In this document: positions 29,996-39,720 of the stretch, piece by piece
Layout of the letters: each line of letters starts with the position of its first letter
Position numbering within the stretch: position 1 is the first letter of the stretch
The notes under the pieces: model-generated
Database searches by the model: none
What the model saw: only the letters and a program-made list of their open reading frames with translations
Told to the model about the DNA's origin: nothing
Assembly: GCA_028690445.1 (NCBI GenBank)
Contig: JAQVBE010000001.1
Location: 211,551-275,550, forward strand
Direction of reading: 5' to 3'
DNA length: 64,000 nucleotides
Source: Aliarcobacter sp.
GTDB taxonomy: Bacteria > Campylobacterota > Campylobacteria > Campylobacterales > Arcobacteraceae
Translations under genes and position numbers: made by a program

Positions 29996-30400
29996 ATGGA
30001 ATTAATGCACGGTGCGGTTCAGACCCACGTTTATACAATATATTTTTTTCTAGCAATAATGTTATTTAATTTATATTCTGTATCAAAAGAAAAAGAGTTT
30101 ATAGTTTTAGCAAAACGATTAAAATTTTTGACACCTTTATATCATTTAACAAATGCAATAGTAATTTATACAGGAACAATTGTGGCTTTTTATGCACAAA
30201 CTTTCAGTTTTACAATAGCTTTAATGATTCCAGCTTCTATATTTTTATTGGTTATTGAGATAAAAAGATATAAAAAGATGAGAGTTATAAAACATGACCA
30301 AATTGAATTACAAAATGAGTTTTATATTTATGCAAAAAAGATTTATACAATAGAAATTTCAGTAATAATTGCTGTTTATATTTTAAGTAAGGTATTTTAA
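29996..30400 (+). CDS. Small four-helix membrane protein of unknown function
   Basis: I do not recognise a characterised family. The 134-residue protein is hydrophobic with about four predicted membrane segments (roughly 9-28, 48-67, 70-89 and 112-133). Histidines are present in or near the first two (His5, His11, His50), and a basic cytosolic loop (IKRYKKMRVIKHDQ) lies between segments 3 and 4. The gene starts with ATG and overlaps rsmE (TAATG), so it is translated with a housekeeping gene and is unlikely to be spurious. A haem- or metal-related role is possible from the histidines but not supported further. Confidence 0.75.
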   Translation: MELMHGAVQTHVYTIYFFLAIMLFNLYSVSKEKEFIVLAKRLKFLTPLYHLTNAIVIYTGTIVAFYAQTFSFTIALMIPASIFLLVIEIKRYKKMRVIKHDQIELQNEFYIYAKKIYTIEISVIIAVYILSKVF

Positions 30401-31071
30401 TGCAATATACTTATTCTGAGTTTTGTGGAACAACTATTTTAGAAATAAAAGATGAAACTTATAACTATTTAATAAAAGCTAGAAGACATAAAATTGATGA
30501 TGAGATATATTTTAGGAATTTGAAAGACAATAATATTTATTTATATAAAATTAATAATATAGATAAAAAGAAAGCTATTTTAAATCTAATTTCAAGTGAA
30601 GAAAAGATTGTAGTTAATGAAAAAATATTACATCTGGGTTGGTGTGTTGTTGATCCAAAAACAATAGAAAAAAATATAACTTCACTAAATGAAATTGGAG
30701 TTGATAAAATTACATTTATTTATGCTGATTATTCTCAAAAGAATTTCAAAATAAATATTGAAAAATTAGAAAAGATCTTAATTAATTCTTCAACTCAATG
30801 TGGACGTTCAAATATTATAAAACTTGAAGTTTGCAAAAATTTAGAACAATTCATAAAAGAAAATGAAGATGTTTATTTTTTAGATTTTTCAACAATTTGT
30901 ATTGACGATAAAAAAGATGAAATTAAAACTTTAGTTATTGGTTGTGAAGGTGGTTTTTCTAAAAATGAGAGAGAAAAATTTAATAAAGATTTTATTGTAG
31001 GATTTAATTCAAATTTAATACTTCGTTCAGAAACAGCAATAATATCTGCTAGTTCAAAAATACTTTTATAA
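30400..31071 (+). CDS. rsmE: 16S rRNA (uracil-1498-N3) methyltransferase
   Basis: RsmE methylates U1498 of 16S rRNA. The 223-residue SPOUT-fold protein has an N-terminal PUA-like part with YLIKARRHKIDDEIYFRN, and a C-terminal knot with LVIGCEGGFSKNERE near 177-191 (SAM pocket) and ILRSETAIISASSKIL near the end, both diagnostic. It is a little shorter than the common 240 residues. It ends before a clear terminator. Confidence 0.92.
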   Translation: MQYTYSEFCGTTILEIKDETYNYLIKARRHKIDDEIYFRNLKDNNIYLYKINNIDKKKAILNLISSEEKIVVNEKILHLGWCVVDPKTIEKNITSLNEIGVDKITFIYADYSQKNFKINIEKLEKILINSSTQCGRSNIIKLEVCKNLEQFIKENEDVYFLDFSTICIDDKKDEIKTLVIGCEGGFSKNEREKFNKDFIVGFNSNLILRSETAIISASSKILL

Positions 31072-31076
31072 AAAAA

Positions 31077-31115
31077 GGGTAAACTTTGAAGTTTACCCTC
31101 TCTTTTTCTTTTAAT
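31077..31115. terminator. Bidirectional terminator between rsmE and petC
   Basis: A perfect 9-bp stem GGGTAAACT / AGTTTACCC (31077-31085 with 31090-31098) is followed by a T-rich tail on the plus strand and by six T on the minus strand (plus 31071-31076 are A). It separates converging genes. Confidence 0.85.
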
Positions 31116-31130
31116 TATAAAGAAATGTTC

Positions 31131-32015
31131 TTAGTGAACATCTCTCCATTTACTTGCTTTCCATAAGAATCCGAAGATTGCAAAGATAACAAGATAGATT
31201 AAGAATTTAGGTCCTAATTCTTCTCTTTGAGATTTTTTAGAATCACCAATATCTTCTAAATATGAAATAACTTGTTTTTGAGCTTCTTCATTTAATCCAA
31301 CTCTAGGCATCGCAGTACCTTCAAGATTTTTTTCAGGATCATTAACAAATGTTTCTAAATACTCATGACCTCTTGATCTAATAAATTGAGATAAGTCAGG
31401 TGGTAATTTACCCATATAGTGTTTAATGTCAGCATTTGGTGTAAATGCAGCCATTGTTTTAGCTTTCATATCAGCATATTTAATTGAGTGACATCTTTGA
31501 CAAGCATCACTGAAAACTTCTTTATTAGTCATCTCTTTTGGTGCAATTGATTTTAAGAAAGCAACCATATCAGCTACTTCTTGTGGTTGCATCCAATCAT
31601 AAGCAGGCATTGGATGAACTCTACCTTCTACAAATTTATGAGAAACTTTTGAAGCTTTAGCAGGATTTTTAATAAATGCTGCTAAATAATCTGCATTATA
31701 AAGTTTTCCTGCACTACTTAAATCAGGAGGAGTTACTCCATAAGCAGCAGCAGAACTTACATTATCCATAACTGCAGGGAAACCTTTTACCACAATTGAG
31801 TGACAAGCTGTACAGTTTGATGTAACTAGAGTTTCACCATTTGCTGCATCACCTTGTAATGCTTTAATATCTTTTATATCTTCTTGAACATCAGAAAATG
31901 TAAAATCAGCAGGAGCAACATGAGGGTGCATTTGAGAGTGAGCAAATGGCTCAACTCCCCAGTATGTAATTAGCGTTAAAGCAACTACTACTGCTAATAT
32001 TTTTAATTCTCTCAT
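31131..32015 (-). CDS. petC: Di-haem cytochrome c1 subunit of the bc1 complex
   Basis: This periplasmic subunit passes electrons from the Rieske centre to soluble cytochromes. The 294-residue protein has an N-terminal membrane or signal segment (about 6-22) and two c-type haem sites: CTACH at 68-72 and CQRCH at 172-176. A C-terminal membrane anchor lies near 270-288. Candidate axial Met residues lie in VHPMPAYDW and GTAMPRVG. Two haems, rather than the single-haem mitochondrial type, fit the epsilonproteobacterial form. It overlaps petB by four bases. Confidence 0.93.
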   Translation of the reverse strand: MRELKILAVVVALTLITYWGVEPFAHSQMHPHVAPADFTFSDVQEDIKDIKALQGDAANGETLVTSNCTACHSIVVKGFPAVMDNVSSAAAYGVTPPDLSSAGKLYNADYLAAFIKNPAKASKVSHKFVEGRVHPMPAYDWMQPQEVADMVAFLKSIAPKEMTNKEVFSDACQRCHSIKYADMKAKTMAAFTPNADIKHYMGKLPPDLSQFIRSRGHEYLETFVNDPEKNLEGTAMPRVGLNEEAQKQVISYLEDIGDSKKSQREELGPKFLIYLVIFAIFGFLWKASKWRDVH

Positions 32016-33262
32016 AGTGATCCCCTTTTCTTAGCATCAATTTTAGTAACAATTGGAAGTATAATAAATAATAATATAAATGAAACAGCTGCAAAGAATC
32101 CAACCCATGCATTAGCACCTGTTGGTGGTAATTTACCATAAACAGTTAATACAATTAAGTCAATCATTAAAATCCAGAACCATACAAAGAAAACAGGTCT
32201 TCTATGAGCTGGTAAAATTTTAGGATCTCTATCTAACCAAGGTAATAATAAGAAAATAACATTTGCGAATGCAAAGGCAATTAATCCAATATTAAATGCT
32301 TTAAATCCAGCAATATCAAAGAAGAATCCTCTTAACACTTCGTATGACCATAAGAAATACCACTCAGGGTAAATATGGGCAGGTGTTACCATATTATCTG
32401 CAGGATCAAAGTTTACAGGGTCCATAGCAAAATTATAATGGAAGAATACTAAGTAGAAATAGAAAATCAAGAATACACCAAGCACTGCTAAATCTTTAGA
32501 GATAAATACAGGCCAGAAAGGAATAACTTTTGATTCTTTTTTATTTCCAGCTAAATATTTTTCAGCTTCAGTATCAAAATCAAATTCATCAGAATTTTGA
32601 TTATTTACGTGAGGAATTCTAAGAGTATAGAAGTGTAAACCAATAATTCCCATAATTGTAATTGGTAATAAGAATACATGTAACATAAAGAATCTTGTTA
32701 ATGTTGCGTCAGCAACGTTAAAATCTCCTCTAATCCAAACTACTAGTGCATCTCCAATAACAGGAATTCCACCAAATAAATTTGTAATAACCATTGCAGC
32801 CCAGTAAGACATTTGTCCCCAAGGTAACATATATCCAGAGAATCCAGCAGCAGAGAATGTCATAAATAATAACATACCAGAAATCCAAATCATCTCTCTA
32901 CCTTGTTTGTAAGAACCATAATAGATTCCTGTAAACATGTGGATATAAATAATTAAGAATACAACAGAAGCTGCAACACCATGCATATGTCTAAATAACC
33001 AACCAAATGCAACTTCTTGCATAATTGTATAGTTAACAGAGTCAAATGCTAAATTAATATCTGGTTTGTAGTACATCATTAAGAAAATACCAGAAATTAT
33101 TAAAATACCGAATGTAGTAGCAAGTAATACACCCATTGCCCATAAGAAGTTAATATCTTTTGGAATCCAATATTCAGTCATCATTACTTTGTTGAAAGTA
33201 GTTAGATTTAATCTTTGGTCTAACCACTCACCAACAGAGTTAGATTTTTCAAATTTTGCCAT
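32012..33262 (-). CDS. petB: Cytochrome b subunit of the bc1 complex
   Basis: Cytochrome b holds two b haems and the quinol and quinone sites in the inner membrane. The 416-residue protein has about eight to nine membrane segments. It has GWLFRHMHGVAASVVFLIIYIHM with His pairs (near 88-108), the second His pair region around FMLHVFLLPITIMGIIGLHFY, and PEWYFLWSYEVLRG near 298-311 (the PEWY motif of the quinol site). Length fits a fused, bc1-type cytochrome b. It sits between the Rieske gene (11-base gap) and petC. Confidence 0.95.
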   Translation of the reverse strand: MAKFEKSNSVGEWLDQRLNLTTFNKVMMTEYWIPKDINFLWAMGVLLATTFGILIISGIFLMMYYKPDINLAFDSVNYTIMQEVAFGWLFRHMHGVAASVVFLIIYIHMFTGIYYGSYKQGREMIWISGMLLFMTFSAAGFSGYMLPWGQMSYWAAMVITNLFGGIPVIGDALVVWIRGDFNVADATLTRFFMLHVFLLPITIMGIIGLHFYTLRIPHVNNQNSDEFDFDTEAEKYLAGNKKESKVIPFWPVFISKDLAVLGVFLIFYFYLVFFHYNFAMDPVNFDPADNMVTPAHIYPEWYFLWSYEVLRGFFFDIAGFKAFNIGLIAFAFANVIFLLLPWLDRDPKILPAHRRPVFFVWFWILMIDLIVLTVYGKLPPTGANAWVGFFAAVSFILLFIILPIVTKIDAKKRGSL

Positions 33263-33273
33263 TAATTAACTCC

Positions 33274-33774
33274 TTATGCTTTCATCGCAGCAGCGATTGT
33301 TTTGTATTCAGGACCTTCTTCACCTAAAGTGATAGCAGTACCTTTTACACTAAATGTAGGTAAATCAAGTGGTCTTGGTGGTGGTCCAAAAACTTGTTTA
33401 CCACTTGGGTTAAATTCCCCACCATGACATGCACATTTCCATTTATCTTTTTTCCATGCTGGAATACAACCTAAGTGTGTACAAAGACCAATAGCAACCG
33501 TGAATCTATCCGCACCTACTACTAAGTCTCTAGTACTAGCTTCCATCTCTGGAGTTTTTTTCAATACAAATATTGGTTTTCCTCTCCATGTAAAAGTTTC
33601 TGGCTCACCAGCTTTGATAGCTGATAATTCGATTTCAGTAAATCCACCAGCAAGTACACTTGGAAGTGGATCCCAAGCTTGTTTCATACCAACGAGCGAA
33701 GCAGCACCACCCACTGCAGCAACTGCAGCAAATGAGTAACCAATAAAATCTCGTCTATTTATTTCTTTAGACAT
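33274..33774 (-). CDS. petA: Rieske iron-sulfur protein of the bc1 complex
   Basis: The Rieske protein carries a 2Fe-2S centre that takes electrons from quinol. The 166-residue protein has a Tat-type N-terminus (NRRDFIGYSFAAVAAVGGAA) that serves as membrane anchor, and box 1 CTHLGC at 98-103 and box 2 CACHGG at 114-119. Ligands are Cys98, His100, Cys114 and His117, with Cys103-Cys116 as the disulfide, by analogy to the family. It is the first gene of petABC. Confidence 0.95.
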   Translation of the reverse strand: MSKEINRRDFIGYSFAAVAAVGGAASLVGMKQAWDPLPSVLAGGFTEIELSAIKAGEPETFTWRGKPIFVLKKTPEMEASTRDLVVGADRFTVAIGLCTHLGCIPAWKKDKWKCACHGGEFNPSGKQVFGPPPRPLDLPTFSVKGTAITLGEEGPEYKTIAAAMKA

Positions 33775-33936
33775 ATTTGGCTTCCTTTTTTTTAATTTAG
33801 AATTCGGTGATTATAGTACGAAATTACTTAAAATGAATTGACTTATGTCAGTTAAATGATGTTTTGAGAGAGTTGCTGTGAATTTATTACACAGTGTATA
33901 TTTTTTATATAGTTTTAATATTTTAATAAAGTTATT

Positions 33937-33962
33937 ATTAGAGAATCTTATGATTCTCTAAT
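33937..33962 (-). terminator. Hairpin at the thrC stop codon
   Basis: An 11-bp perfect stem (33937-33947 with 33952-33962) has a 4-base loop, and the thrC stop codon lies across the loop. The minus-strand tail (AATAACTTTAT) has few T, so termination efficiency is doubtful. Between this and petA (33775-33936) I see no gene; the stretch probably holds the petA promoter. Confidence 0.45.
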
Positions 33963-35429
33963 AAATTTTACGATTTCTTGTTCAATATTTTCTTTATCAA
34001 TAATTAAAGAGTGATTTATTTTCATAGAAAATAACTCTTTTATACTATCATGTAGAGTTACATTATATTTTGAAGAAATTTCTTCCAATGCTTCTTTGTC
34101 AGCATATTTTTCATCATTTTGGTTTAAGGCATTTAAAACAGTTGGTGAAAATTTTGTCCATTCTGCAGTAGAATAAATAACTGTTTTTAATGGTTTTTCT
34201 TTTAATTCTTTATATGCTTTAATGCAAGTTGCTGTATGAGGATCCATTAAGTATCCATTATCTAAAAATTCTTTAATTGTAGTAGTACCAAAAGTATCAT
34301 CTGAATTAATTGCTGAGAAATATTTTTGGAGTTCTTCTGTTTCTTTTTCACTCATTTTAAAGATATTATTGTTATTTAAATCTTCCATTAACTCTTTTGT
34401 TCTATTTGCACCAAATAAAGAAAAGATAACTCTTTCGATGTTAGATGATTTTAAAATATCCATTGCAGGAGATTTTGTAAGTTTTAACTCTTTTCCTCTA
34501 ATATCATAAATTCCTGTATTAATCCATTGAGTTAAAATATTATTTTCATTTGATGCAACTAAAAGTTTTTCAATTGGAACACCCATTTGAAGTGCATAAA
34601 ATCCGCCTAAAACATTTCCAAAGTTTCCAGATGGAACAACTAGATAAATCTTCTCTCCAAAAGTAATTTCTTCTTGTTTTAAAAGTTGGATATATGACCA
34701 GAAATGATAAATTATTTGGAATATAATTCTTCCAAAGTTTACAGAGTTTGCAGCACTTAGTTTAATGTTATCTTTTTCCAACTCTTCTTTAAAAGTTTTT
34801 GAAGCTAAAAGTTTTTTTAGTGCATTTTGTGCATCATCAAAATTTCCTTTTATTCCTAAAACTTTTAAGTTTTTTCCATCTTCACAAACCATTTGAAGTC
34901 TTTGAACATCAGAAGTTCCTCCATCTGGATAAAGACAAACAACTTGGATATTCTCTTTATTTTTAAAAGTATTTAAAGCAGCGGGTCCTGTATCTCCAGA
35001 AGTTGCAGCAAGAATTAGATATTTTTCATCTCTTTTTTTTGCAATTGAAGAAAGAATTGAACCAAAAGGTTGTAACGCCATATCTTTAAAAGCACGAGTT
35101 GGACCATGATATTGTTCATGTACAAATAAATCATCTTTAACTTTTACAACTGGACAAGGATTTGAAGCATCATCAAAATTATTATATAAAGCTAATGCTT
35201 TGTTTATTTCAGATTCTTCAATATCAATTTTAAAAGCTTTTAAAATGTCATATGCCAGTTCTTTATATGAAGAGTTAATATGATTTAAAATAAAATTATC
35301 TTCTAATTTTGGTAAATATTTTGGGACATAAAGTCCTCCAAATGAAGTGCTAGGATTTAAAATAGCTTCACTAAATGGCACTTCAATTGGTTTAACACCA
35401 TCATTTCCTCTTGTTTCTATAAAATTCAT
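33948..35429 (-). CDS. thrC: Threonine synthase
   Basis: ThrC converts O-phosphohomoserine to threonine with PLP. The 493-residue protein belongs to the long class found in Gram-negatives: LYVPKYLPKL near 33, PLP-Lys in HGPTRAFKDMALQPFG near 109-124, ILAATSGDTGPAAL near 140-153, VPSGNFGNVLGG near 265-276, and a C-terminal HTATCIKAY. It follows argB by 11 bases. Its substrate supplier thrB lies about 26 kb away. Confidence 0.95.
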   Translation of the reverse strand: MNFIETRGNDGVKPIEVPFSEAILNPSTSFGGLYVPKYLPKLEDNFILNHINSSYKELAYDILKAFKIDIEESEINKALALYNNFDDASNPCPVVKVKDDLFVHEQYHGPTRAFKDMALQPFGSILSSIAKKRDEKYLILAATSGDTGPAALNTFKNKENIQVVCLYPDGGTSDVQRLQMVCEDGKNLKVLGIKGNFDDAQNALKKLLASKTFKEELEKDNIKLSAANSVNFGRIIFQIIYHFWSYIQLLKQEEITFGEKIYLVVPSGNFGNVLGGFYALQMGVPIEKLLVASNENNILTQWINTGIYDIRGKELKLTKSPAMDILKSSNIERVIFSLFGANRTKELMEDLNNNNIFKMSEKETEELQKYFSAINSDDTFGTTTIKEFLDNGYLMDPHTATCIKAYKELKEKPLKTVIYSTAEWTKFSPTVLNALNQNDEKYADKEALEEISSKYNVTLHDSIKELFSMKINHSLIIDKENIEQEIVKFIRES

Positions 35430-35440
35430 AATATTCCTTC

Positions 35441-36340
35441 TTAATCGTTTAATAATTTTTTCATATCAATCCCATTATTTGGGTTGTCTTTTCTTATAAA
35501 TTGTGTACCAATACCCTCATTTGTGAACAATTCAAGTAAAATAGAATGTTCAACTCTACCATCTATAATGTGAGCTTTATTTACTCCATTATGAACAGCT
35601 TCGATACAAGAATCAACTTTTGGAATCATTCCACCAGCGATTGTTCCATCATTTTTATATGCTTCGACTTTTTCTTTATCTAAAGATGCAATTAAATTTT
35701 TATTTTTGTCTAAAACACCAATAGTGTCAGTTAAAAATAGAATTTTTTGTGCTTTTATTGCCATCGCTATTTCACAAGCTGCAACATCAGCATTTATATT
35801 AAATCCCGGATGATTTGGTTCTGCACTATCTCCAATTGGAGCAATAACAGGAATAAATCCTTCTTTAATTAAATTATTTATCATTTCACCATTTACTTTT
35901 GTAATTTCACCAGTAAAGCCAAATTTTCCACCATCTTTTGGAATAGCATTTATCATTGCTGAATCTTTTCCTGAAATTCCAATAGCTTTTGCTCCATGAT
36001 GTGTAAGTAAAGATGTAATATTTTTATTGATTTCACCACTTAAAACCATCTCAACAACTCTCATACTCTCTTCGCAAGTAACTCTGTGCCCATCTACAAA
36101 ATGTGAAGGAATCTCTAATTTGGTTAATAATTCAGTAATTCTCGCTCCTCCACCGTGAACAATAACAGGTTTAATTCCTAAAAGTGAAAGAAAAACTATA
36201 TCTTGAGCAAATTTCTCTTTTAAATCAGGGCTAGTTTGAGCAGAACCACCATATTTTATAACAATTACTTTTCCATAAAATTTTTTAATATAAGGTATTG
36301 CATCAAGTAGGGTTTGAACTGTTTGATGTTTTTTTTGCAT
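35441..36340 (-). CDS. argB: Acetylglutamate kinase
   Basis: ArgB phosphorylates N-acetylglutamate in arginine synthesis. The 299-residue protein has VIVIKYGGSAQTSPDLK near 25-41, KPVIVHGGGARITELL near 57-72, a VNGEMINNLIKEGFIPVIAPIG block near 155, FNINADVAACEIA near 185-197, and GGMIPKVDSCIEAV near 236-249. The long N-terminal helix matches the arginine-inhibited hexameric type. No other arg gene is nearby. It shares an operon with thrC. Confidence 0.95.
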   Translation of the reverse strand: MQKKHQTVQTLLDAIPYIKKFYGKVIVIKYGGSAQTSPDLKEKFAQDIVFLSLLGIKPVIVHGGGARITELLTKLEIPSHFVDGHRVTCEESMRVVEMVLSGEINKNITSLLTHHGAKAIGISGKDSAMINAIPKDGGKFGFTGEITKVNGEMINNLIKEGFIPVIAPIGDSAEPNHPGFNINADVAACEIAMAIKAQKILFLTDTIGVLDKNKNLIASLDKEKVEAYKNDGTIAGGMIPKVDSCIEAVHNGVNKAHIIDGRVEHSILLELFTNEGIGTQFIRKDNPNNGIDMKKLLND

Positions 36341-36420
36341 ATTTATAATCCTAAGTGATTTTTGAGTGCTGATTATATCTAAAAGAATCTTATTAATAAA
36401 AAATTTAGTATCATTAGACC

Positions 36421-39153
36421 ATGAAAAAATACTTAGCCCTAAAAGCTAGTGCTGGAAGTGGAAAAACTTTTGCACTAACTGTTCGATATATCACACTTTT
36501 GTTACTTGGTGCAAAACCCAATGAGATTTTAACTCTTACATTTACAAATAAAGCTGCAAATGAAATGAGTGAAAGAATTTATAAAACTCTTTTAACATTA
36601 GGTGATGATGAAGCATATTTAAGTGTAATTGAAAAACAATCTGGCTTATCAAAACAAGAGATACTTGGGAAAAAAGGGTTTTTAGTAAAATCTTTTTCAA
36701 GTTCAACTTTATCCATTTTTACTATTGATAAATTTGTAAATAAAATTCTTAGGGAATTTTGTGGATATATTGGAATAAGTGACGATTTTGAAATTAAAGT
36801 TGATGATATAGAAGCTTTAAGTATGAAGTTTTTACAATCTTTAAATGCCACACAATTTGAAACTTTGATTGATTTTTCACACTATGAAAAGAAAAAATTT
36901 AACTCAATTTTTGAATTGTTTAAAAATCTACTTGAAAAAAATGAAACGGTTGAAATTGTAAATATTGATGCAAAACTTATTGACTTACAGAAAAGTAATG
37001 TTTTAGAGTTTGCTTTTAAAATAAAAGAGCAAATTTTAAATTGTAGTGGAGCAAGTGCTAGTGCAATTAAAGCAGTTGATTTTGAAACTTTTGATGAGTT
37101 ATTTGGAAGAACTTGGCTTGAAAAAGATACTTTAGCTGATTATTCATATTTTAAAAAGTGCGCAAATGATATTTTGGAAAATCACTTTTTTAATCTGAAA
37201 GAACAAATTGCTATTTATTATAAATTAAGAGCTGGATATAGTTTGAGTAAACTTTTTGAACTTTATTTGATGTTTAAAGAGTTTAAATTTACTTTTAATA
37301 AAAACAAAAACTATTTGGAATTTAATGATATTTCAAATTTAGTTTATGAACTATTATCTACAAAAATTGATAAAGACTTTTTATATTTTAGATTGGATTC
37401 TTCTTTTTCACATATTTTGATGGATGAGTTTCAAGATACTTCCCTTTTACAATATAAAATTTTAGAGCCATTAATTAAAGAGATACTTTCAGGTGACCAA
37501 ACAAAATTTAAAACATTTTTTTATGTAGGTGATACAAAACAATCAATTTATAGATTTCGTGGTGGTAAAAGAGAACTTTTTGATTATGTTGCAAATACAA
37601 ATAAACTTTTAGAAGTTGAAGTATTAAATACAAATTATCGCTCAGTTGAAAATGTAATCTCTTATGTAAATTCACTTTTTTTAAATATTCCAAATTATGA
37701 ATATTTTGAACAAGAGTCGGTTTCAAAAGGTGGATATATTGAGGTTATTGAAGATAACCAACTTGATGAAGAAGATAAGTTTGAAAATATTGCTTTAAAA
37801 ATAGAACAACTCTTAAAAGATGGTGTAAATTCAAATGATATGGCGATCTTGACTTATACAAATGCTGATGTTTTAAATCTTTATTATTATTTAAAACAAA
37901 AGTTTCCAACTTTGAAAATTTCAACAGAAATGACTTCAAAACTTATAAATCAACAAAATGTAAAAGCTGTGATAAATGCTATAAAATATATTTTTTTTAA
38001 AGAAGAAATTTATAAAGAGAATCTAAATGCATTAATAGGAAATGCAATTTTAAATGAGTTGGATTTAAATATAGAGTTAAAAGAAAAATCTATCCAAGAA
38101 ATCATAAAAGAGTTAGCAAGTAGATTAAAAATCATAGATGAAAATATAATTAAACTTATTGAAGTGAGTTCGGTTTTCTCAAATATCGTTGATTTTGTAT
38201 ATGAGATTGATAAATTAGATTCTAATATGGAAAATTCTGAATCAGTTGGATTGCAGATTTTAACAATCTTTAAATCAAAAGGTTTAGAGTTTCATACTGT
38301 TATTTTACTTGATAGAATAAAAAGAAAAAATGTGGATAAATCATCACTTTTGTTTGAGTATGAAAGTGTAGAGTTAAAAAATATTTTTTATAAAATAAAA
38401 GGTTATGAAAACTACAACAAAGATTATGAAAAAGCACTCATTAAAGAGAAAGCTTTGAGTATTGAAGATGAGATAAATATTTTATATGTGGCATTAACAC
38501 GGGCTAAAAATAATATGATAATTTTCAAAAAATCTAAATCTTCTGTTTTTGATATTTTAAATATGAAACCTACACAATTTGGAACAGTAATTCAGAGTCA
38601 AAATATCTCAAGAAACTATGAAAAAATAAAAAAAGTCCTTTATACTCCAATGGATTTAGGAACTCAAGAAAAACAGATTTCAAAAGAAAAAGAGTTTGAA
38701 GAAGATTATTTAAAAGCAAAATATTTTGGAATTGCAACACACTATTGTCTTGAAATGATGAATGATTTTACTTCTGATAATGTGGATTATTCATTAAATC
38801 TTGCAAAAACTAGATACTCGAACTTTTTAGATGAAATAGACTTTTTTGATATAAAAAATAGAGTATCTTTATTGGTAAAAAATGAGGAATTCCTTTCACT
38901 TATTAAAGATAGTGAGTTTATAACTGAACAATCTTTAGTTTATAAAGAAGAGATAAAAATTATTGATTTACTTCTTTTTAAAAATGGAAACTATTATATT
39001 ATTGATTATAAAACTACAAAAGATAGATATGTTGAACATATAGCTCAAGTAGCCTTTTATAAGAAAGCTATAAAAGATATTTTTCAAACACAAAATGTTT
39101 TTTCTTATTTGGTTTATTTGCAATCAAATGAAGTGCAAATTAGTGAAGTCTAA
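36421..39153 (+). CDS. addA: AddA-like UvrD-family helicase with C-terminal nuclease
   Basis: The protein processes double-strand DNA ends for recombination repair, by family analogy. The 910-residue sequence begins with KASAGSGKTFALTVRY (Walker A, near 7-22), then LTLTFTNKAANEMSERI, DEFQDTSLLQY (Walker B with DExx, near 338-348), GDTKQSIYRFRGGKREL near 370-384, FKSKGLEFHTVILL near 617-630, and LYVALTRAKNNMIIF near 688-702. The C-terminus has a PD-(D/E)xK-type nuclease motif, YIIDYKTTKDRY near 860-871. That is shorter than Firmicute AddA (about 1,200) but close to what I recall for Campylobacter AddA. No addB is visible beside it. Confidence 0.88.
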   Translation: MKKYLALKASAGSGKTFALTVRYITLLLLGAKPNEILTLTFTNKAANEMSERIYKTLLTLGDDEAYLSVIEKQSGLSKQEILGKKGFLVKSFSSSTLSIFTIDKFVNKILREFCGYIGISDDFEIKVDDIEALSMKFLQSLNATQFETLIDFSHYEKKKFNSIFELFKNLLEKNETVEIVNIDAKLIDLQKSNVLEFAFKIKEQILNCSGASASAIKAVDFETFDELFGRTWLEKDTLADYSYFKKCANDILENHFFNLKEQIAIYYKLRAGYSLSKLFELYLMFKEFKFTFNKNKNYLEFNDISNLVYELLSTKIDKDFLYFRLDSSFSHILMDEFQDTSLLQYKILEPLIKEILSGDQTKFKTFFYVGDTKQSIYRFRGGKRELFDYVANTNKLLEVEVLNTNYRSVENVISYVNSLFLNIPNYEYFEQESVSKGGYIEVIEDNQLDEEDKFENIALKIEQLLKDGVNSNDMAILTYTNADVLNLYYYLKQKFPTLKISTEMTSKLINQQNVKAVINAIKYIFFKEEIYKENLNALIGNAILNELDLNIELKEKSIQEIIKELASRLKIIDENIIKLIEVSSVFSNIVDFVYEIDKLDSNMENSESVGLQILTIFKSKGLEFHTVILLDRIKRKNVDKSSLLFEYESVELKNIFYKIKGYENYNKDYEKALIKEKALSIEDEINILYVALTRAKNNMIIFKKSKSSVFDILNMKPTQFGTVIQSQNISRNYEKIKKVLYTPMDLGTQEKQISKEKEFEEDYLKAKYFGIATHYCLEMMNDFTSDNVDYSLNLAKTRYSNFLDEIDFFDIKNRVSLLVKNEEFLSLIKDSEFITEQSLVYKEEIKIIDLLLFKNGNYYIIDYKTTKDRYVEHIAQVAFYKKAIKDIFQTQNVFSYLVYLQSNEVQISEV

Positions 39154-39704
39154 ACAAAATATCTAATAGAAGCAAAACCATAGGCTTTTGTTTCAGATAT
39201 TTGTTTTATTTGGTTTTCATTTATAATTCCACCAAGAGCAAAAATATTTATATTTTTAAATGTATTTACAGCTTCTTCTAGAGCAATTATTCCTTTTGGT
39301 TCACCTTTACTTGGTGTTTCAAAAATTGGAGAAAAAGTAACTGCATCAGCTTTATTTTCTAAAGCTTTTTCTATATCTCCAAATGTATGGCAAGAAATAA
39401 TTACATATAGTCCAAGTTCTTTTACGATTTGAATTTTATCAAACTGCAAAGATGTTAGATGAACACCTGTTGCATGTAATTTCTTTGCTAATAAAAAATT
39501 ACCATTTATTAATATATTTTTTACGTTTTTCTTTTTACAAATTTCAATAAATACTTTTGCTAATTCTTCAAAATTAGAAGATTCTTTATCTCTAAAACAA
39601 GCAATATCAACTTTTTGTTTATCTAAAATATTTATTAAAATTTCTTCAAATTTTATTTTATCATTTGTATAATATTTTGGATCAGTTATTAAATAGTTTA
39701 TCAA
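39150..39704 (-). CDS. ThiE/TenI-family protein (thiamine phosphate synthase-like)
   Basis: I place the start at TTG 39704, with AAGGA seven bases upstream, giving 184 residues. A longer reading frame runs into atpB across its terminator and is not credible. The sequence has ATGVHLTSLQFDK (equivalent of the ThiE GVHLGQ strand), VIISCHTFGDIEKALENKADAVTFSPIFETPSK near 110-142, and IFALGGIINENQI near 160, matching the TIM-barrel ThiE/TenI family. The phosphate-binding part after the PIF motif is altered relative to classical ThiE, so a TenI-like thiazole tautomerase role is as likely as synthase. It is a lone gene with no thi neighbours; its end overlaps addA by four bases, converging. Confidence 0.72.
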   Translation of the reverse strand: MINYLITDPKYYTNDKIKFEEILINILDKQKVDIACFRDKESSNFEELAKVFIEICKKKNVKNILINGNFLLAKKLHATGVHLTSLQFDKIQIVKELGLYVIISCHTFGDIEKALENKADAVTFSPIFETPSKGEPKGIIALEEAVNTFKNINIFALGGIINENQIKQISETKAYGFASIRYFV

Positions 39705-39720
39705 AATAAAATCCTTATAT

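Noticed and set aside
30001..30030. GC-richer patch at the start of the small membrane protein that looked like tRNA
   Set aside because: No cloverleaf or T-loop sequence could be formed, and it is part of a coding frame.
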